From: Thalassobellus sediminis
Lineage (GTDB): Bacteria; Bacteroidota; Bacteroidia; Flavobacteriales; Flavobacteriaceae
Direction of reading: 5' to 3'
NCBI RefSeq assembly: GCF_044386045.1
Contig: NZ_JBISCD010000038.1
Coordinates: 1-64,000 of the forward strand
DNA length: 64,000 nt
This document shows positions 15,524-23,793 of the stretch, piece after piece. Numbering within the stretch: the stretch's first letter is position 1; each line of letters starts with the position of its first letter. The position numbers and the translations under genes were made by a program. The notes under the pieces were generated by a model that saw nothing but the letters and a program-made list of their open reading frames with translations, searched no databases and had not been told where the DNA came from.

Positions 15524-16423
15524 GTGAACAATATTCAGACTAATTTTAGCATAAAAGATTTAGAGAACCTTACCGGAATAAAGGCTCACACCATCAGAAT
15601 ATGGGAAAAACGCTATAATTTACTTAGCCCAAATAGATCTGAAACCAACATAAGGAATTATAGTATAACAAGTTTTCAAAAACTTTTAAATATATCTTAT
15701 TTAAATAATAACGGTATTAAAATATCTAAAATTGCGAGTCTTAAAGAAGACGAAATACCTGCTAAAGTTAGAGAAATAGCATCTAGGGCTAAAGTTGAAG
15801 ATCATGCTATTAATGCTTTAAAAATGGCAATGATTAATTTTGATCAAGTTTTATTTTACAATACTTACAACAACTTAATTGAAAATAAAACATTTAGCGA
15901 TATATTTTACACTGTTTTCCTTCCGCTTCTTAATGAAATAGGACTTTTATGGCAAACAAATACAATAACACCAGCGCATGAGCATTTTTTATCTGTTCAC
16001 ATTAAACAAAAAATTCTTTTGAATATTGAAAAGCTTCAAAGTTTAGAACCAAAACCAGTTTCTAAATCCTATGTACTTTTCTTACCAGATAGTGAGATTC
16101 ATGATATTGGTTTGTTATTTGTAAACTACCAACTAAGGAGCAAAGGCTACCATACTATATTTCTTGGAGAAAGTGTACCAATGGAAAGCTTGACAGATTT
16201 GCTTGATTTTTTTGAAGAAATTACTTTTATTTCTTATTTTACAGTATACCCTGAAGTAGAAAACATTCCTGATTACATAAATAAATTCAACGATTTATTA
16301 CTTAAAAAAGAAAACAGTAACTTAATACTTTTAGGGCCAAAACTAGCTGATGTAGAAATGTCTAATTTCCCAAAAAAGATTAAGACATTCACTTCAATAG
16401 AAAATTTAGTAAAAGAGTTATAA
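15524..16423 (+). CDS. MerR-family regulator with B12-binding domain (CarH/LitR type)
   Basis: 299 residues from GTG at 15524 (upstream ATG 15491 overlaps the promoter). The MerR winged helix (about 8-75) reads FSIKDLENLTGIKAHTIRIWEKRY. A helical cap domain carries W143-x9-E153-H154, the W-x9-EH signature of CarH photoreceptors, and the cobalamin fold carries E191-I-H193-D-I-G196, the ExHxxG motif whose His ligates cobalt. The usual GG late in the domain is GP here, and the residue after W143 is Gln rather than the His that caps cobalt in Thermus CarH. It sits directly before the carotenoid genes and is very likely their repressor; light control is inference. Confidence 0.88.
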   Translation: MNNIQTNFSIKDLENLTGIKAHTIRIWEKRYNLLSPNRSETNIRNYSITSFQKLLNISYLNNNGIKISKIASLKEDEIPAKVREIASRAKVEDHAINALKMAMINFDQVLFYNTYNNLIENKTFSDIFYTVFLPLLNEIGLLWQTNTITPAHEHFLSVHIKQKILLNIEKLQSLEPKPVSKSYVLFLPDSEIHDIGLLFVNYQLRSKGYHTIFLGESVPMESLTDLLDFFEEITFISYFTVYPEVENIPDYINKFNDLLLKKENSNLILLGPKLADVEMSNFPKKIKTFTSIENLVKEL

Positions 16424-16435
16424 ATATATTTTTTA

Positions 16436-16467
16436 TTGTTTAACTTTTAACTATATTTGTTAAACAA
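16436..16467 (+). promoter_or_regulatory. Candidate CarH operator overlapping the crtI promoter
   Basis: TTGTTTAAC (16436-16444) and GTTAAACAA (16459-16467) are exact reverse complements with a 14-base spacer that contains the -7 element TATATTTG (16452-16459). The right arm ends one base before the crtI ATG. A repressor bound here would cover the promoter and the start site. Confidence 0.65.
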
Positions 16468-16468
16468 T

Positions 16469-17932
16469 ATGAAAAAAACAATAAACATAATTGGATCAGG
16501 ATTCTCTTCATTAGCCGCTTCTTGCTACTTAGCTAAATATGGATATGACGTAACTATATTTGAAAAAAACAAGACTATTGGTGGCCGTGCAAGACAGTTA
16601 AAGAAAGAAGGTTTCACCTTTGATATTGGTCCAACCTGGTATTGGATGCCTGATGTTTTTGAACGCTTTTTTAATGACTTCAATAAAAAACCTTCAGACT
16701 ATTACTCTTTAGAAAAATTAAACCCTGCATACAGTGTATATTTTGATAAAGATGATTTTATAACAATTGAAGACACTTTAAGTAAAATAAGTGCTGCTTT
16801 CGAAAAAGAAGAACCTGGAAGTTCAATCAAATTAAAGAAATTTATAAAAGAAGCTAGAAGTAATTATGATGTTGCCATTAAGGATTTAGTTTACAATCCT
16901 GGAATTTCTCCAACAGAACTTATTACACCAGCTACAATTAAAAAGATAAATCAATTTTTTAGCACTATAAAAAGAGATGTTAGAAAAGAGTTTAAAAACC
17001 CTAGACTTGTAAAAATTCTTGAATTCCCAGTACTATTTCTAGGCGCCAAACCTAGCGATACACCATCTTTCTATAGTTTTATGAATTATGCAGATTTCGG
17101 ACTTGGAACATTTCATCCTAAAAAAGGCATGTACCAAGTTATTCTTGCTATGGAAAATTTATCAAAAGAATTAGGTGTAAAAATAAGAACAGAAGAAACT
17201 ATTGAAAAAATAATTGTTGAGAATGGTGTTTCAAAAGGTATTGTATCTAATGGGAAAACATATAAATCTGATGTAGTAGTTAGTGGTGCCGATTACCATC
17301 ATACAGAAACATTACTAGAAGATTCATCCAGACAATATTCAGAAAGATATTGGAATAAAAAAACATTTGCACCTTCTTCATTACTATTTTATGTTGGGTT
17401 TAACAAAAAACTAAAAAATGTAAATCATCACACCTTATTTTTTGATGTAGATTTTGATGTTCATGCAGAAGCTATTTATGACAATCCGAAATGGCCAGAA
17501 AACCCTTTGTTTTATGCAAGCTTCCCAAGTAAAACTGACGATTTTGTTGCTCCAGAAGGAAAAGAAGCTGGCATATTTTTAATTCCCCTAGCACCAGGTT
17601 TGGAAGACACACCAGAATTAAGAGAAACGTCTTTTAATAAAATTATTAATCGTTTTGAAAATTTAACATCACAAAATGTAAAAGAAAGTATTATATTTAA
17701 AGAAAGCTTTTGTATAAACGATTTCATAAAAGACTATAATTCATATAAAGGAAATGCTTATGGTATGGCAAATACCTTAATGCAAACTGCTTTTTTAAGA
17801 CCAAAGTTGAAAAGTAAGAAAGTAAAAAACTTATTTTTTACAGGGCAGCTAACTGTTCCAGGGCCAGGTGTTCCACCATCATTAATATCTGGAAAACTTG
17901 TTGCAGATTTAGTAACTAAATATCATAACTAA
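16469..17932 (+). CDS. crtI: Phytoene desaturase
   Basis: FAD-dependent conversion of phytoene to lycopene. 487 residues from ATG 16469. The N-terminal dinucleotide fold reads IIGSGFSSLAASCYLAKYG with VTIFEKN, followed by GGRARQLKKEGFTFDIGPTWYWMPDVFE, characteristic of bacterial CrtI. The C-terminal FAD segment LFFTGQLTVPGPGVPPSLISG is typical of the family. It is first in crtI-crtB-crtZ-crtY, under a promoter with a palindromic operator; crtB follows after one base. Confidence 0.96.
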   Translation: MKKTINIIGSGFSSLAASCYLAKYGYDVTIFEKNKTIGGRARQLKKEGFTFDIGPTWYWMPDVFERFFNDFNKKPSDYYSLEKLNPAYSVYFDKDDFITIEDTLSKISAAFEKEEPGSSIKLKKFIKEARSNYDVAIKDLVYNPGISPTELITPATIKKINQFFSTIKRDVRKEFKNPRLVKILEFPVLFLGAKPSDTPSFYSFMNYADFGLGTFHPKKGMYQVILAMENLSKELGVKIRTEETIEKIIVENGVSKGIVSNGKTYKSDVVVSGADYHHTETLLEDSSRQYSERYWNKKTFAPSSLLFYVGFNKKLKNVNHHTLFFDVDFDVHAEAIYDNPKWPENPLFYASFPSKTDDFVAPEGKEAGIFLIPLAPGLEDTPELRETSFNKIINRFENLTSQNVKESIIFKESFCINDFIKDYNSYKGNAYGMANTLMQTAFLRPKLKSKKVKNLFFTGQLTVPGPGVPPSLISGKLVADLVTKYHN

Positions 17933-17933
17933 A

Positions 17934-18773
17934 ATGAAAGCAATCTTTGATACCGTTTCTTATAATTGTAGTAAACTTGTTACTAAAACATATAGTACCT
18001 CATTTTCACTTGCTACAAAAATGCTTTATAAAACCATAAGAGCAGATATATATAATATTTATGGTTTTGTACGTTTTGCTGATGAAATAGTTGATTCATT
18101 TCACGATTATGACAAAGAAATGCTATTTAATAAGTTTTCTGATGATTTAGAAAGCGCCTTAAATGACAAAATAAGTTTAAACCCCATTTTAAACTCGTTT
18201 CAATATACATTCCATAAAAATAATATTGACAAGAGTTTGGTAGGTGCTTTTATGAAAAGTATGCGGTTAGATTTACATAAAACAGATTATCTAACCGATG
18301 AAGAATATAAAGATTACATCTATGGTTCTGCAGATGTAGTTGGACTCATGTGCTTAAAAGTATTTGTAAAAGGTGATCATGCAAAATATGATGAACTAAA
18401 AAGTACAGCAATGGCTTTAGGTTCTGCATTTCAAAAAGTTAATTTTTTAAGAGATTTAAAAGCAGATTTTGAAGGTTTAAATAGAACTTACTTTCCTAAT
18501 ACCGATTTAAATAATTTAGATGAAACTTCAAAACAACAAATTATTGATGATATTGAAGCTGATTTTGAAAAAGGCCTTAGCGGTATAAAGAAACTACCTA
18601 TTGAAGCTAAATTTGGTGTTTTTATGGCATACCGCTATTACAGGCAACTTTTAAAAAAACTAAAAAAGACACCAGCTTTAAAAATTAAAAACACGAGAAT
18701 ACGAGTTTCAAATCCTAAAAAAATAGAACTCTTAATGCGTAGTTATGTAAAATATCAGCTAAATTTAATGTAA
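17934..18773 (+). CDS. crtB: Phytoene synthase
   Basis: Joins two geranylgeranyl diphosphates to phytoene. 279 residues of the trans-isoprenyl diphosphate synthase (squalene/phytoene) fold. The two Asp-rich motifs are intact: D50-EIV-D54 in FVRFADEIVDSF, and D174-LKA-D178 in NFLRDLKADFEG. The start STSFSLATKML is also typical. It lies one base after crtI and nine bases before crtZ, so it belongs to one transcript. Confidence 0.95.
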   Translation: MKAIFDTVSYNCSKLVTKTYSTSFSLATKMLYKTIRADIYNIYGFVRFADEIVDSFHDYDKEMLFNKFSDDLESALNDKISLNPILNSFQYTFHKNNIDKSLVGAFMKSMRLDLHKTDYLTDEEYKDYIYGSADVVGLMCLKVFVKGDHAKYDELKSTAMALGSAFQKVNFLRDLKADFEGLNRTYFPNTDLNNLDETSKQQIIDDIEADFEKGLSGIKKLPIEAKFGVFMAYRYYRQLLKKLKKTPALKIKNTRIRVSNPKKIELLMRSYVKYQLNLM

Positions 18774-18782
18774 ATTTAAATC

Positions 18783-19232
18783 ATGGAAACTTTACTTTGG
18801 ATATTAGTTTTTTTTGCTACCTATTGCTTCATGGAATTTATGGCATGGTTTACACATAAATATGTTATGCATGGTTTTTTATGGAGTTTACACAAAGACC
18901 ATCATAAAAAAGACCACGATAGTTGGTTTGAACGCAATGACGCTTTTTTTATTTTTTATGCAGTTGTAAGTATTACTTTTTTTCTACTATGGAAATATAA
19001 CGATTTATGGATTGGCTTGCCTATAGGTATTGGTATTTTCGCTTATGGCTTCTCTTATTTTATGGTACACGATATTTTTATACACCAACGTTTCAAATTA
19101 TTTAGAAATGCTAATAATTGGTATGCAAAAGGCGTAAGACGCGCACATAAAATGCACCATAAACATTTAGGAAAGAAAGATGGCGAGTGTTTTGGAATGT
19201 TATTTGTTCCTTTTAAATATTTTAAAAAATAA
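18783..19232 (+). CDS. crtZ: Beta-carotene hydroxylase
   Basis: Di-iron membrane enzyme that hydroxylates both ionone rings of beta-carotene to give zeaxanthin. 149 residues with about four hydrophobic segments. The histidine clusters are H25-x4-H30 (HKYVMH), H37-xx-HH (LHKDHH), HDIFIH and HKMHH, the pattern of the fatty-acid hydroxylase superfamily as found in CrtZ. Its place in the crt operon supports this substrate. Confidence 0.94.
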   Translation: METLLWILVFFATYCFMEFMAWFTHKYVMHGFLWSLHKDHHKKDHDSWFERNDAFFIFYAVVSITFFLLWKYNDLWIGLPIGIGIFAYGFSYFMVHDIFIHQRFKLFRNANNWYAKGVRRAHKMHHKHLGKKDGECFGMLFVPFKYFKK

Positions 19233-19235
19233 TAG

Positions 19236-19928
19236 ATGGATTATTTATACCTTCTATTAAATTTAGGTTCATTATCTATCCCGTTTCTTTTTAGTTTTCA
19301 CCCTAAATTAAAATTCTACAATTATTGGAAACCATTATTTATAAGCATTGTTATAAGCATGCTTATTTTTATTCCATGGGATGTCTTTTTTACAATTAAA
19401 GGGATTTGGGGCTTTAATTCAACCTACTTTTTAGATATAAAAATTTTAAACTTACCTCTAGAAGAATGGTTATTTTTTATTTGCATTCCTTATGCGTGCG
19501 TGTTTACACATTATTCGCTTCTATATTATTTTCCTAATTTAAAATTACCTAGAACAACTTCTAAAACAATTTCTTATTTATTGTTTCTGGCATTTTTAAT
19601 AATTTCAATCTACCATTATGAAAAATGGTACACTTTTGTGAATTTTATTTTAGCAGCCCTACTAATAGCTATAGTTATTACTAAAAACCCAGAACTTTTA
19701 AGGTCTTTTTTTCTTACCTTTTTAATAATGCTTATCCCTTTTTTTATAGTTAATGGTATATTAACGGGAAGCTTTATAGAAAATGAAGTTGTTTGGTATA
19801 ACAATTCTGAAAATTTAAACATCAGATTATTTACCATTCCAATTGAAGATACCGTTTATGCGTTTACACTTATTCTTCTAAATCTATTTATTATTAATTT
19901 AATACAGAATTCAAAAAAGAAATCTTAA
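19236..19928 (+). CDS. Lycopene beta-cyclase, fused CrtYcd type
   Basis: 230 residues, about seven membrane helices, with two copies of the lycopene cyclase domain carrying the PLEE-type motif: LNLPLEEWLFF (about 71-81) and TIPIEDTVYAF (about 200-210). This is the heterodimeric CrtYc/CrtYd family fused in one chain, unlike the FAD-containing CrtY of proteobacteria. It closes lycopene to beta-carotene. It starts three bases after crtZ, and its stop shares a TTAA with the convergent dehydrogenase gene. Confidence 0.92.
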   Translation: MDYLYLLLNLGSLSIPFLFSFHPKLKFYNYWKPLFISIVISMLIFIPWDVFFTIKGIWGFNSTYFLDIKILNLPLEEWLFFICIPYACVFTHYSLLYYFPNLKLPRTTSKTISYLLFLAFLIISIYHYEKWYTFVNFILAALLIAIVITKNPELLRSFFLTFLIMLIPFFIVNGILTGSFIENEVVWYNNSENLNIRLFTIPIEDTVYAFTLILLNLFIINLIQNSKKKS

Positions 19929-20890
19929 GTATTTACGACATTTACAGGGCTTCCGTTTAAATAAGCCTCCAAATTTTTAGCTGTAATATTCATTAATCTT
20001 GTTCGTGCTTCTTTAGGCGCCCATGCTACATGCGGTGTTATAATACAGTTTTTGGCGTTTAATAATGGATTCTCAGCTTTAATAGGTTCTTCTGAAACAA
20101 CATCGACAGCCGCTGCAGAAACTTTTCCTGAATTTAAAGCTTCTGCTAAATCTTGCTCGACCACTAAACCGCCTCTCGCTGTATTAATAATCATTACACC
20201 ATCTTTCATTTTCATAATATTATTAGAATTAATGATACCTTCAGTACTCTTAAAAAGTGGGCAGTGTAAACTTATAATATCTGATTTAGAAAACAATTCA
20301 TCTAACTCAACCTGTGTACAGGTATCAGACTCTAATTCAGGTTTCTTACTTCTATTATTAAATAAAATATTTAAACCAAAAGCTTGAGCCACTTTAGCTG
20401 TAGCTTGCCCAATACTACCAAAGCCAATAATACCCATTGTTTTTCCTTGAAGTTCAACCAAAGGTGAATCCCAAAAAGAAAAATCTAAAGATTTTGTCCA
20501 TTTACCGCTTTTCACGGCATTATTATGATCTCCTACATGATGACACATTTCTAACAACAAAGCCATTGTAAACTGAGCAACAGAAATGGTACTGTATGCA
20601 GGAACATTAGTAACTATAATTCCTTTTTCTTTTGCAGCTACAACATCTACAACATTATAACCTGTAGCTAAAACACCAATATATTTTAAATTTGAAGTCC
20701 TTGTTATCACTTCTTTTGGAAGAAGCGTTTTGTTGGTATAAACAATATCGGCATCACCAATTCTTGTTATAATCTCTTCTAAATCAAATGGAGTTCTGTC
20801 ATAAACCAACAAATTACCCTGCTGTTTTAAAGTGTCCCAACTAAGATCTCCTGGGTTTAAAGTATAACCATCTAAAACTACTATTTTCAT
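19925..20890 (-). CDS. D-2-hydroxyacid dehydrogenase (glycerate/hydroxypyruvate type)
   Basis: 321 residues from ATG 20890, the start that gives the standard MKIVVLDGYTLNPGDLSW opening. NAD-binding GFGSIGQATAKVAQAFG with catalytic residues in INTARGGLV (Arg), VVSEEPI (Glu) and ITPHVAWAP (His). The opening DGYTLNPGDLSWD is typical of HprA/glycerate dehydrogenase-like members that act on hydroxypyruvate or glyoxylate. The exact substrate is not certain. It is convergent with the crt operon and has no terminator between. Confidence 0.9.
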   Translation of the reverse strand: MKIVVLDGYTLNPGDLSWDTLKQQGNLLVYDRTPFDLEEIITRIGDADIVYTNKTLLPKEVITRTSNLKYIGVLATGYNVVDVVAAKEKGIIVTNVPAYSTISVAQFTMALLLEMCHHVGDHNNAVKSGKWTKSLDFSFWDSPLVELQGKTMGIIGFGSIGQATAKVAQAFGLNILFNNRSKKPELESDTCTQVELDELFSKSDIISLHCPLFKSTEGIINSNNIMKMKDGVMIINTARGGLVVEQDLAEALNSGKVSAAAVDVVSEEPIKAENPLLNAKNCIITPHVAWAPKEARTRLMNITAKNLEAYLNGSPVNVVNT

Positions 20891-20938
20891 ACCTATTCTT
20901 TTTTTTCTATTTAAGACAAAAATAATTACAGTCATTGG

Positions 20939-21499
20939 CTAATTCAACAAACTATCAATAGCCTTTCTTACTTTTTCACTATTCCAATTTGCAGCACCAA
21001 CTTCATCTATAACCACATTACCTTCTTTATCTATTAAAAATGTTCTAGGAATAGAAGAAATATTAAAAAATTCTGGATATGCCTCATGTGGCCTAAACAC
21101 TTTAAAAGTGTAATTATTTTTCTTTAAAAACGGATTAATCTTGCTATAATAATCATTAGTTACAAAAATAAATTCTACTTTGGTATTATAATCTTCATAT
21201 AATTTCTGAATACTTGGCATTTCAGCAATACATGGGGGGCACCAAGTTGCCCAAAAATTCATAAAAACCACTTTTCTTTTTGCTTCTTCAAAATTATAAA
21301 TGTTATTATTTTCATCTATTAAATTCCAATTATAACTATCAAGTTTAGTTAATTTTTCGTTTTTAACAGTTACAGATTTTATTAAAGCTAATCCTTTTTG
21401 TAAAAAGACTTGAATAGGTTGACGCGTTTGCGGAATGAAGAACAAGGCAATAACTATTAAGAAAATAATATTATTCCTTTTTTGTTTTGTGATTTTCAT
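20939..21499 (-). CDS. Membrane-anchored thioredoxin-like protein (TlpA/ResA family)
   Basis: 186 residues. A basic start and one hydrophobic segment (about 11-23) anchor it in the inner membrane, with the thioredoxin domain in the periplasm. The active site NFWATWCPPC carries C87 and C90, followed by the family's AEMPSIQKLY. The cis-Pro loop SSIPRTFLIDKEG is also present. It probably reduces disulfides, for instance in cytochrome maturation; no partner gene is adjacent. Confidence 0.92.
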   Translation of the reverse strand: MKITKQKRNNIIFLIVIALFFIPQTRQPIQVFLQKGLALIKSVTVKNEKLTKLDSYNWNLIDENNNIYNFEEAKRKVVFMNFWATWCPPCIAEMPSIQKLYEDYNTKVEFIFVTNDYYSKINPFLKKNNYTFKVFRPHEAYPEFFNISSIPRTFLIDKEGNVVIDEVGAANWNSEKVRKAIDSLLN

Positions 21500-21510
21500 T
21501 TTATGAATTA

Positions 21511-21546
21511 AAAAAGCATAGTATCTATGTCGAAACTATGCTTTTT
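21511..21546 (-). terminator. Terminator after the duplicated-domain lipoprotein gene
   Basis: AAAAAGCATAGT and ACTATGCTTTTT form a perfect 12-bp stem with a 12-base loop; the minus strand ends in T-run. It separates the lipoprotein from the tlpA-like gene. Confidence 0.85.
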
Positions 21547-21574
21547 ATCTAACAAAACAAATTATCTAATTATT

Positions 21575-22450
21575 TTATCTCATAACATTTCCAGATAAAC
21601 TTACAACTGGCCCTGTACCCATTGTTAGAGTAACATGATCTACAGCATCAGATGGTACAACATGCGCTAAGGGTTTTAATGTAAATGGTGCTGGACTATT
21701 ATCTGGATATGGCTCTACTGAAACAACAATAGTTGCTCCTCTTAAATCTGTTGGAAAAGTTAATCCTGATGGTGCATTTTGAAGATAATCTTCTCCTGGA
21801 AATGCAGGCCCATCTCCCATGTCTCCTTTAAATAATGTTGTTGCTGCATTATCATCAAAATCATTAACATCTGTAAATGTACCAGAACTTACAGGCATAC
21901 CATTAATTACAGACCATCCCTCATATTTCCATCCGTTTGGTAAAACTGGTAAATCTAAACCAACTGTTGGTGATCCACTTGAAAGATCTAAAAACCATAC
22001 ACCACTTCGTTCATCATTATCAGATCCATTAGTTGGAGTTGCTAAAATATACTTACCAGAACTAGCACCAAAGTCTGCCACAATTCCGTTAGAATTAACA
22101 ATTGCTTGGTCTCCAGAAAAATCACCAGCTAAAATTTTAGTAGCTGCAGGAGCAGGATCTGAATCTACAGCAGGTTCAATAGAAAGCACAAATTTTGTAG
22201 CATTAGTTAATTCATCAGCATCAACTGTAAAAGATTGCGGAAATGTTACTGAAGAAAAAGTACCTGTAGAAACTGGTGCTCCATTTACAATAATCCATCC
22301 TTCGTAAACAAAATCATCACCTAATTCATCTAAACCGGCTAAATTCAAGGTTAATTCAGATGTACTAGCCATACCTTCGTTATTCTTATCACAAGATGTC
22401 ACTAAAATTCCAGTTGCTAAAATCGTAAAAAACATTTTTTTTATCATCAC
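21575..22450 (-). CDS. Lipoprotein with two RskA-C-like domains
   Basis: 291 residues. Signal II with lipobox LVTSC20. The mature protein contains a tandem duplication: VYEGWIIVNGAPVSTGTF (48-65) with SIEPAVDSDPAP (90-101), then KYEGWSVINGMPVSSGTF (175-192) with SVEPYPDNSPAP (244-255). The pattern of an aromatic-Trp strand, Pro-Val-Ser-Gly-Thr-Phe, then a VEP...PAP strand resembles the C-terminal domain of anti-sigma-K factors (RskA). No zinc anti-sigma domain or transmembrane helix is present. Function unknown. It lies 71 bases after the Crp/Fnr gene on the same strand. Confidence 0.72.
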   Translation of the reverse strand: MMIKKMFFTILATGILVTSCDKNNEGMASTSELTLNLAGLDELGDDFVYEGWIIVNGAPVSTGTFSSVTFPQSFTVDADELTNATKFVLSIEPAVDSDPAPAATKILAGDFSGDQAIVNSNGIVADFGASSGKYILATPTNGSDNDERSGVWFLDLSSGSPTVGLDLPVLPNGWKYEGWSVINGMPVSSGTFTDVNDFDDNAATTLFKGDMGDGPAFPGEDYLQNAPSGLTFPTDLRGATIVVSVEPYPDNSPAPFTLKPLAHVVPSDAVDHVTLTMGTGPVVSLSGNVMR

Positions 22451-22521
22451 TATTATTTTTAAAGTTATTTATACTTCAAAAGTATAGTTAGATACTTTAA
22501 TAAAATGTTAGCTATCTAACA

Positions 22522-23193
22522 CTAAGCAATGTTTTTATAAATTCTTATTTCTTTTCTAGAGAATTCAATAACTTTTTCCTCTTTTAGTTCATTTAATAGA
22601 ATATTTAATGTGGGTCTTGAAGTACCTATTAATGAAGCAATATCTTTTTGAGTGTAAGGGTGTAGAATTACTTTGTCTCCAGTTTTTTCACAATCATAGC
22701 CATAATCTTCACATAACTCACTTAAAAATTCAAGAAGACGAGTTTTTGTATCTTTAAATAATAGTAACTGTAAACGCCTCTCTAGCTTTTTTAATTTAAA
22801 ACCAATTATTTTATATATTTTAAAGCTAAATGTTTGGTTATCCCTCATTAAACCATGCATTGTCTCTATACCAATAGGACAAATATTAGTACCATTATCA
22901 ATAGATTGTGCAAATTCTTCACGTTTAGTTTCACCAAGAATAGCTTTTTCACCAAAAAGTTCACCTTTGGTTAAAATAGCTTTAACAATTTCCTCTCCAT
23001 CTTCACTATAATAACCAATCTTTACCTTACCTCGTTCTATTAAATAGACCTTATTAGAGCTATCTTCTTCAAAATATATGTAGTCTTTCTTTTTATAGGC
23101 ATCAAAACTATGATCTGTTTTATAAGCCTTAAATTTATGTGGGCATAGTATTCTAAAAAGATTCACATCATCAAAAAACCAAATTGATTTCAT
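22522..23193 (-). CDS. Crp/Fnr-family transcription regulator
   Basis: 223 residues: cyclic-nucleotide-binding-like beta roll (about 25-120, with IERGKVKIGYYSEDGEEIV and KGELFGE), a long dimer helix, and a winged helix with recognition segment YTQKDIASLIGTSRPTLNILLNELKEEKVI. There is no Fnr-type N-terminal Cys cluster, so it is not an obvious iron-sulfur sensor. The residues for cAMP binding are not conserved clearly enough to name a ligand. It may control the following lipoprotein gene. Confidence 0.9.
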   Translation of the reverse strand: MKSIWFFDDVNLFRILCPHKFKAYKTDHSFDAYKKKDYIYFEEDSSNKVYLIERGKVKIGYYSEDGEEIVKAILTKGELFGEKAILGETKREEFAQSIDNGTNICPIGIETMHGLMRDNQTFSFKIYKIIGFKLKKLERRLQLLLFKDTKTRLLEFLSELCEDYGYDCEKTGDKVILHPYTQKDIASLIGTSRPTLNILLNELKEEKVIEFSRKEIRIYKNIA

Positions 23194-23260
23194 ATGTTTA
23201 CTATTGTTTAATTAGCTTTTTAAAAGTCGAAAAGAAGACCTAAAGCTTACAAAAAAGCAT

Positions 23261-23287
23261 AAAAAAACCTCCTTATTATAGGAGGCT
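23261..23287 (-). terminator. Terminator of the DUF5606 gene
   Basis: On the minus strand GCCTCC and GGAGGT flank an 8-base loop, followed by seven T. Confidence 0.85.
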
Positions 23288-23310
23288 CTTCAATATAAAA
23301 TCATTCTATT

Positions 23311-23736
23311 TTATTCTTCTTCATCTGAAACAACTTCTTGCTCCTCTTGAATTCCATCTAACAAATTATGTTGTTGCAGTAAATTATACCATTGTATAAC
23401 CTTTTTAATATCACTTGCATAAACTCTATCTTCATCATATTCTGGTAAAACACCAAAGAAATACTCTTCTAATTTGTCTTTACTATCTTTAGGCTTAACA
23501 GATGTTGGTTGTCCGTTCTCTTTTTCTTTAATAGTTTCAAGAACTTGTTTTAATGGCACTTCTTCTGTTAAGGTATAAATAGCAATTTCACTTAAAACAC
23601 TAACGTTTTGTCTTACGCTTATAGATATACGTTTTTTATCTATTAATGATTCAGCTACAAAACCACCTCGAGTTTGAGTTACTAATTTGTATAATCCAGG
23701 TTTTCCTCCTATTGCTAATATTTTATCTAAACTCAT
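23311..23736 (-). CDS. DUF5606 family protein
   Basis: 141 residues of a family restricted to Bacteroidota, to my knowledge uncharacterised. The N-terminal half (SLDKILAIGGKPGLYKLVTQTRGGFVAESLIDKKR) looks like a small SH3-like beta fold, and the middle contains EYFFGVLPEYDEDRVYASDIKKVIQWYN. The C-terminal tail is acidic (EEQEVVSDEEE). It sits between Crp/Fnr and def. No signal peptide, so cytoplasmic. Confidence 0.85.
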   Translation of the reverse strand: MSLDKILAIGGKPGLYKLVTQTRGGFVAESLIDKKRISISVRQNVSVLSEIAIYTLTEEVPLKQVLETIKEKENGQPTSVKPKDSKDKLEEYFFGVLPEYDEDRVYASDIKKVIQWYNLLQQHNLLDGIQEEQEVVSDEEE

Positions 23737-23793
23737 AAATTATTTTTTATTGAAAGGCGCAAATATCATCTGTTTATTAATGTCTTGCAAATA

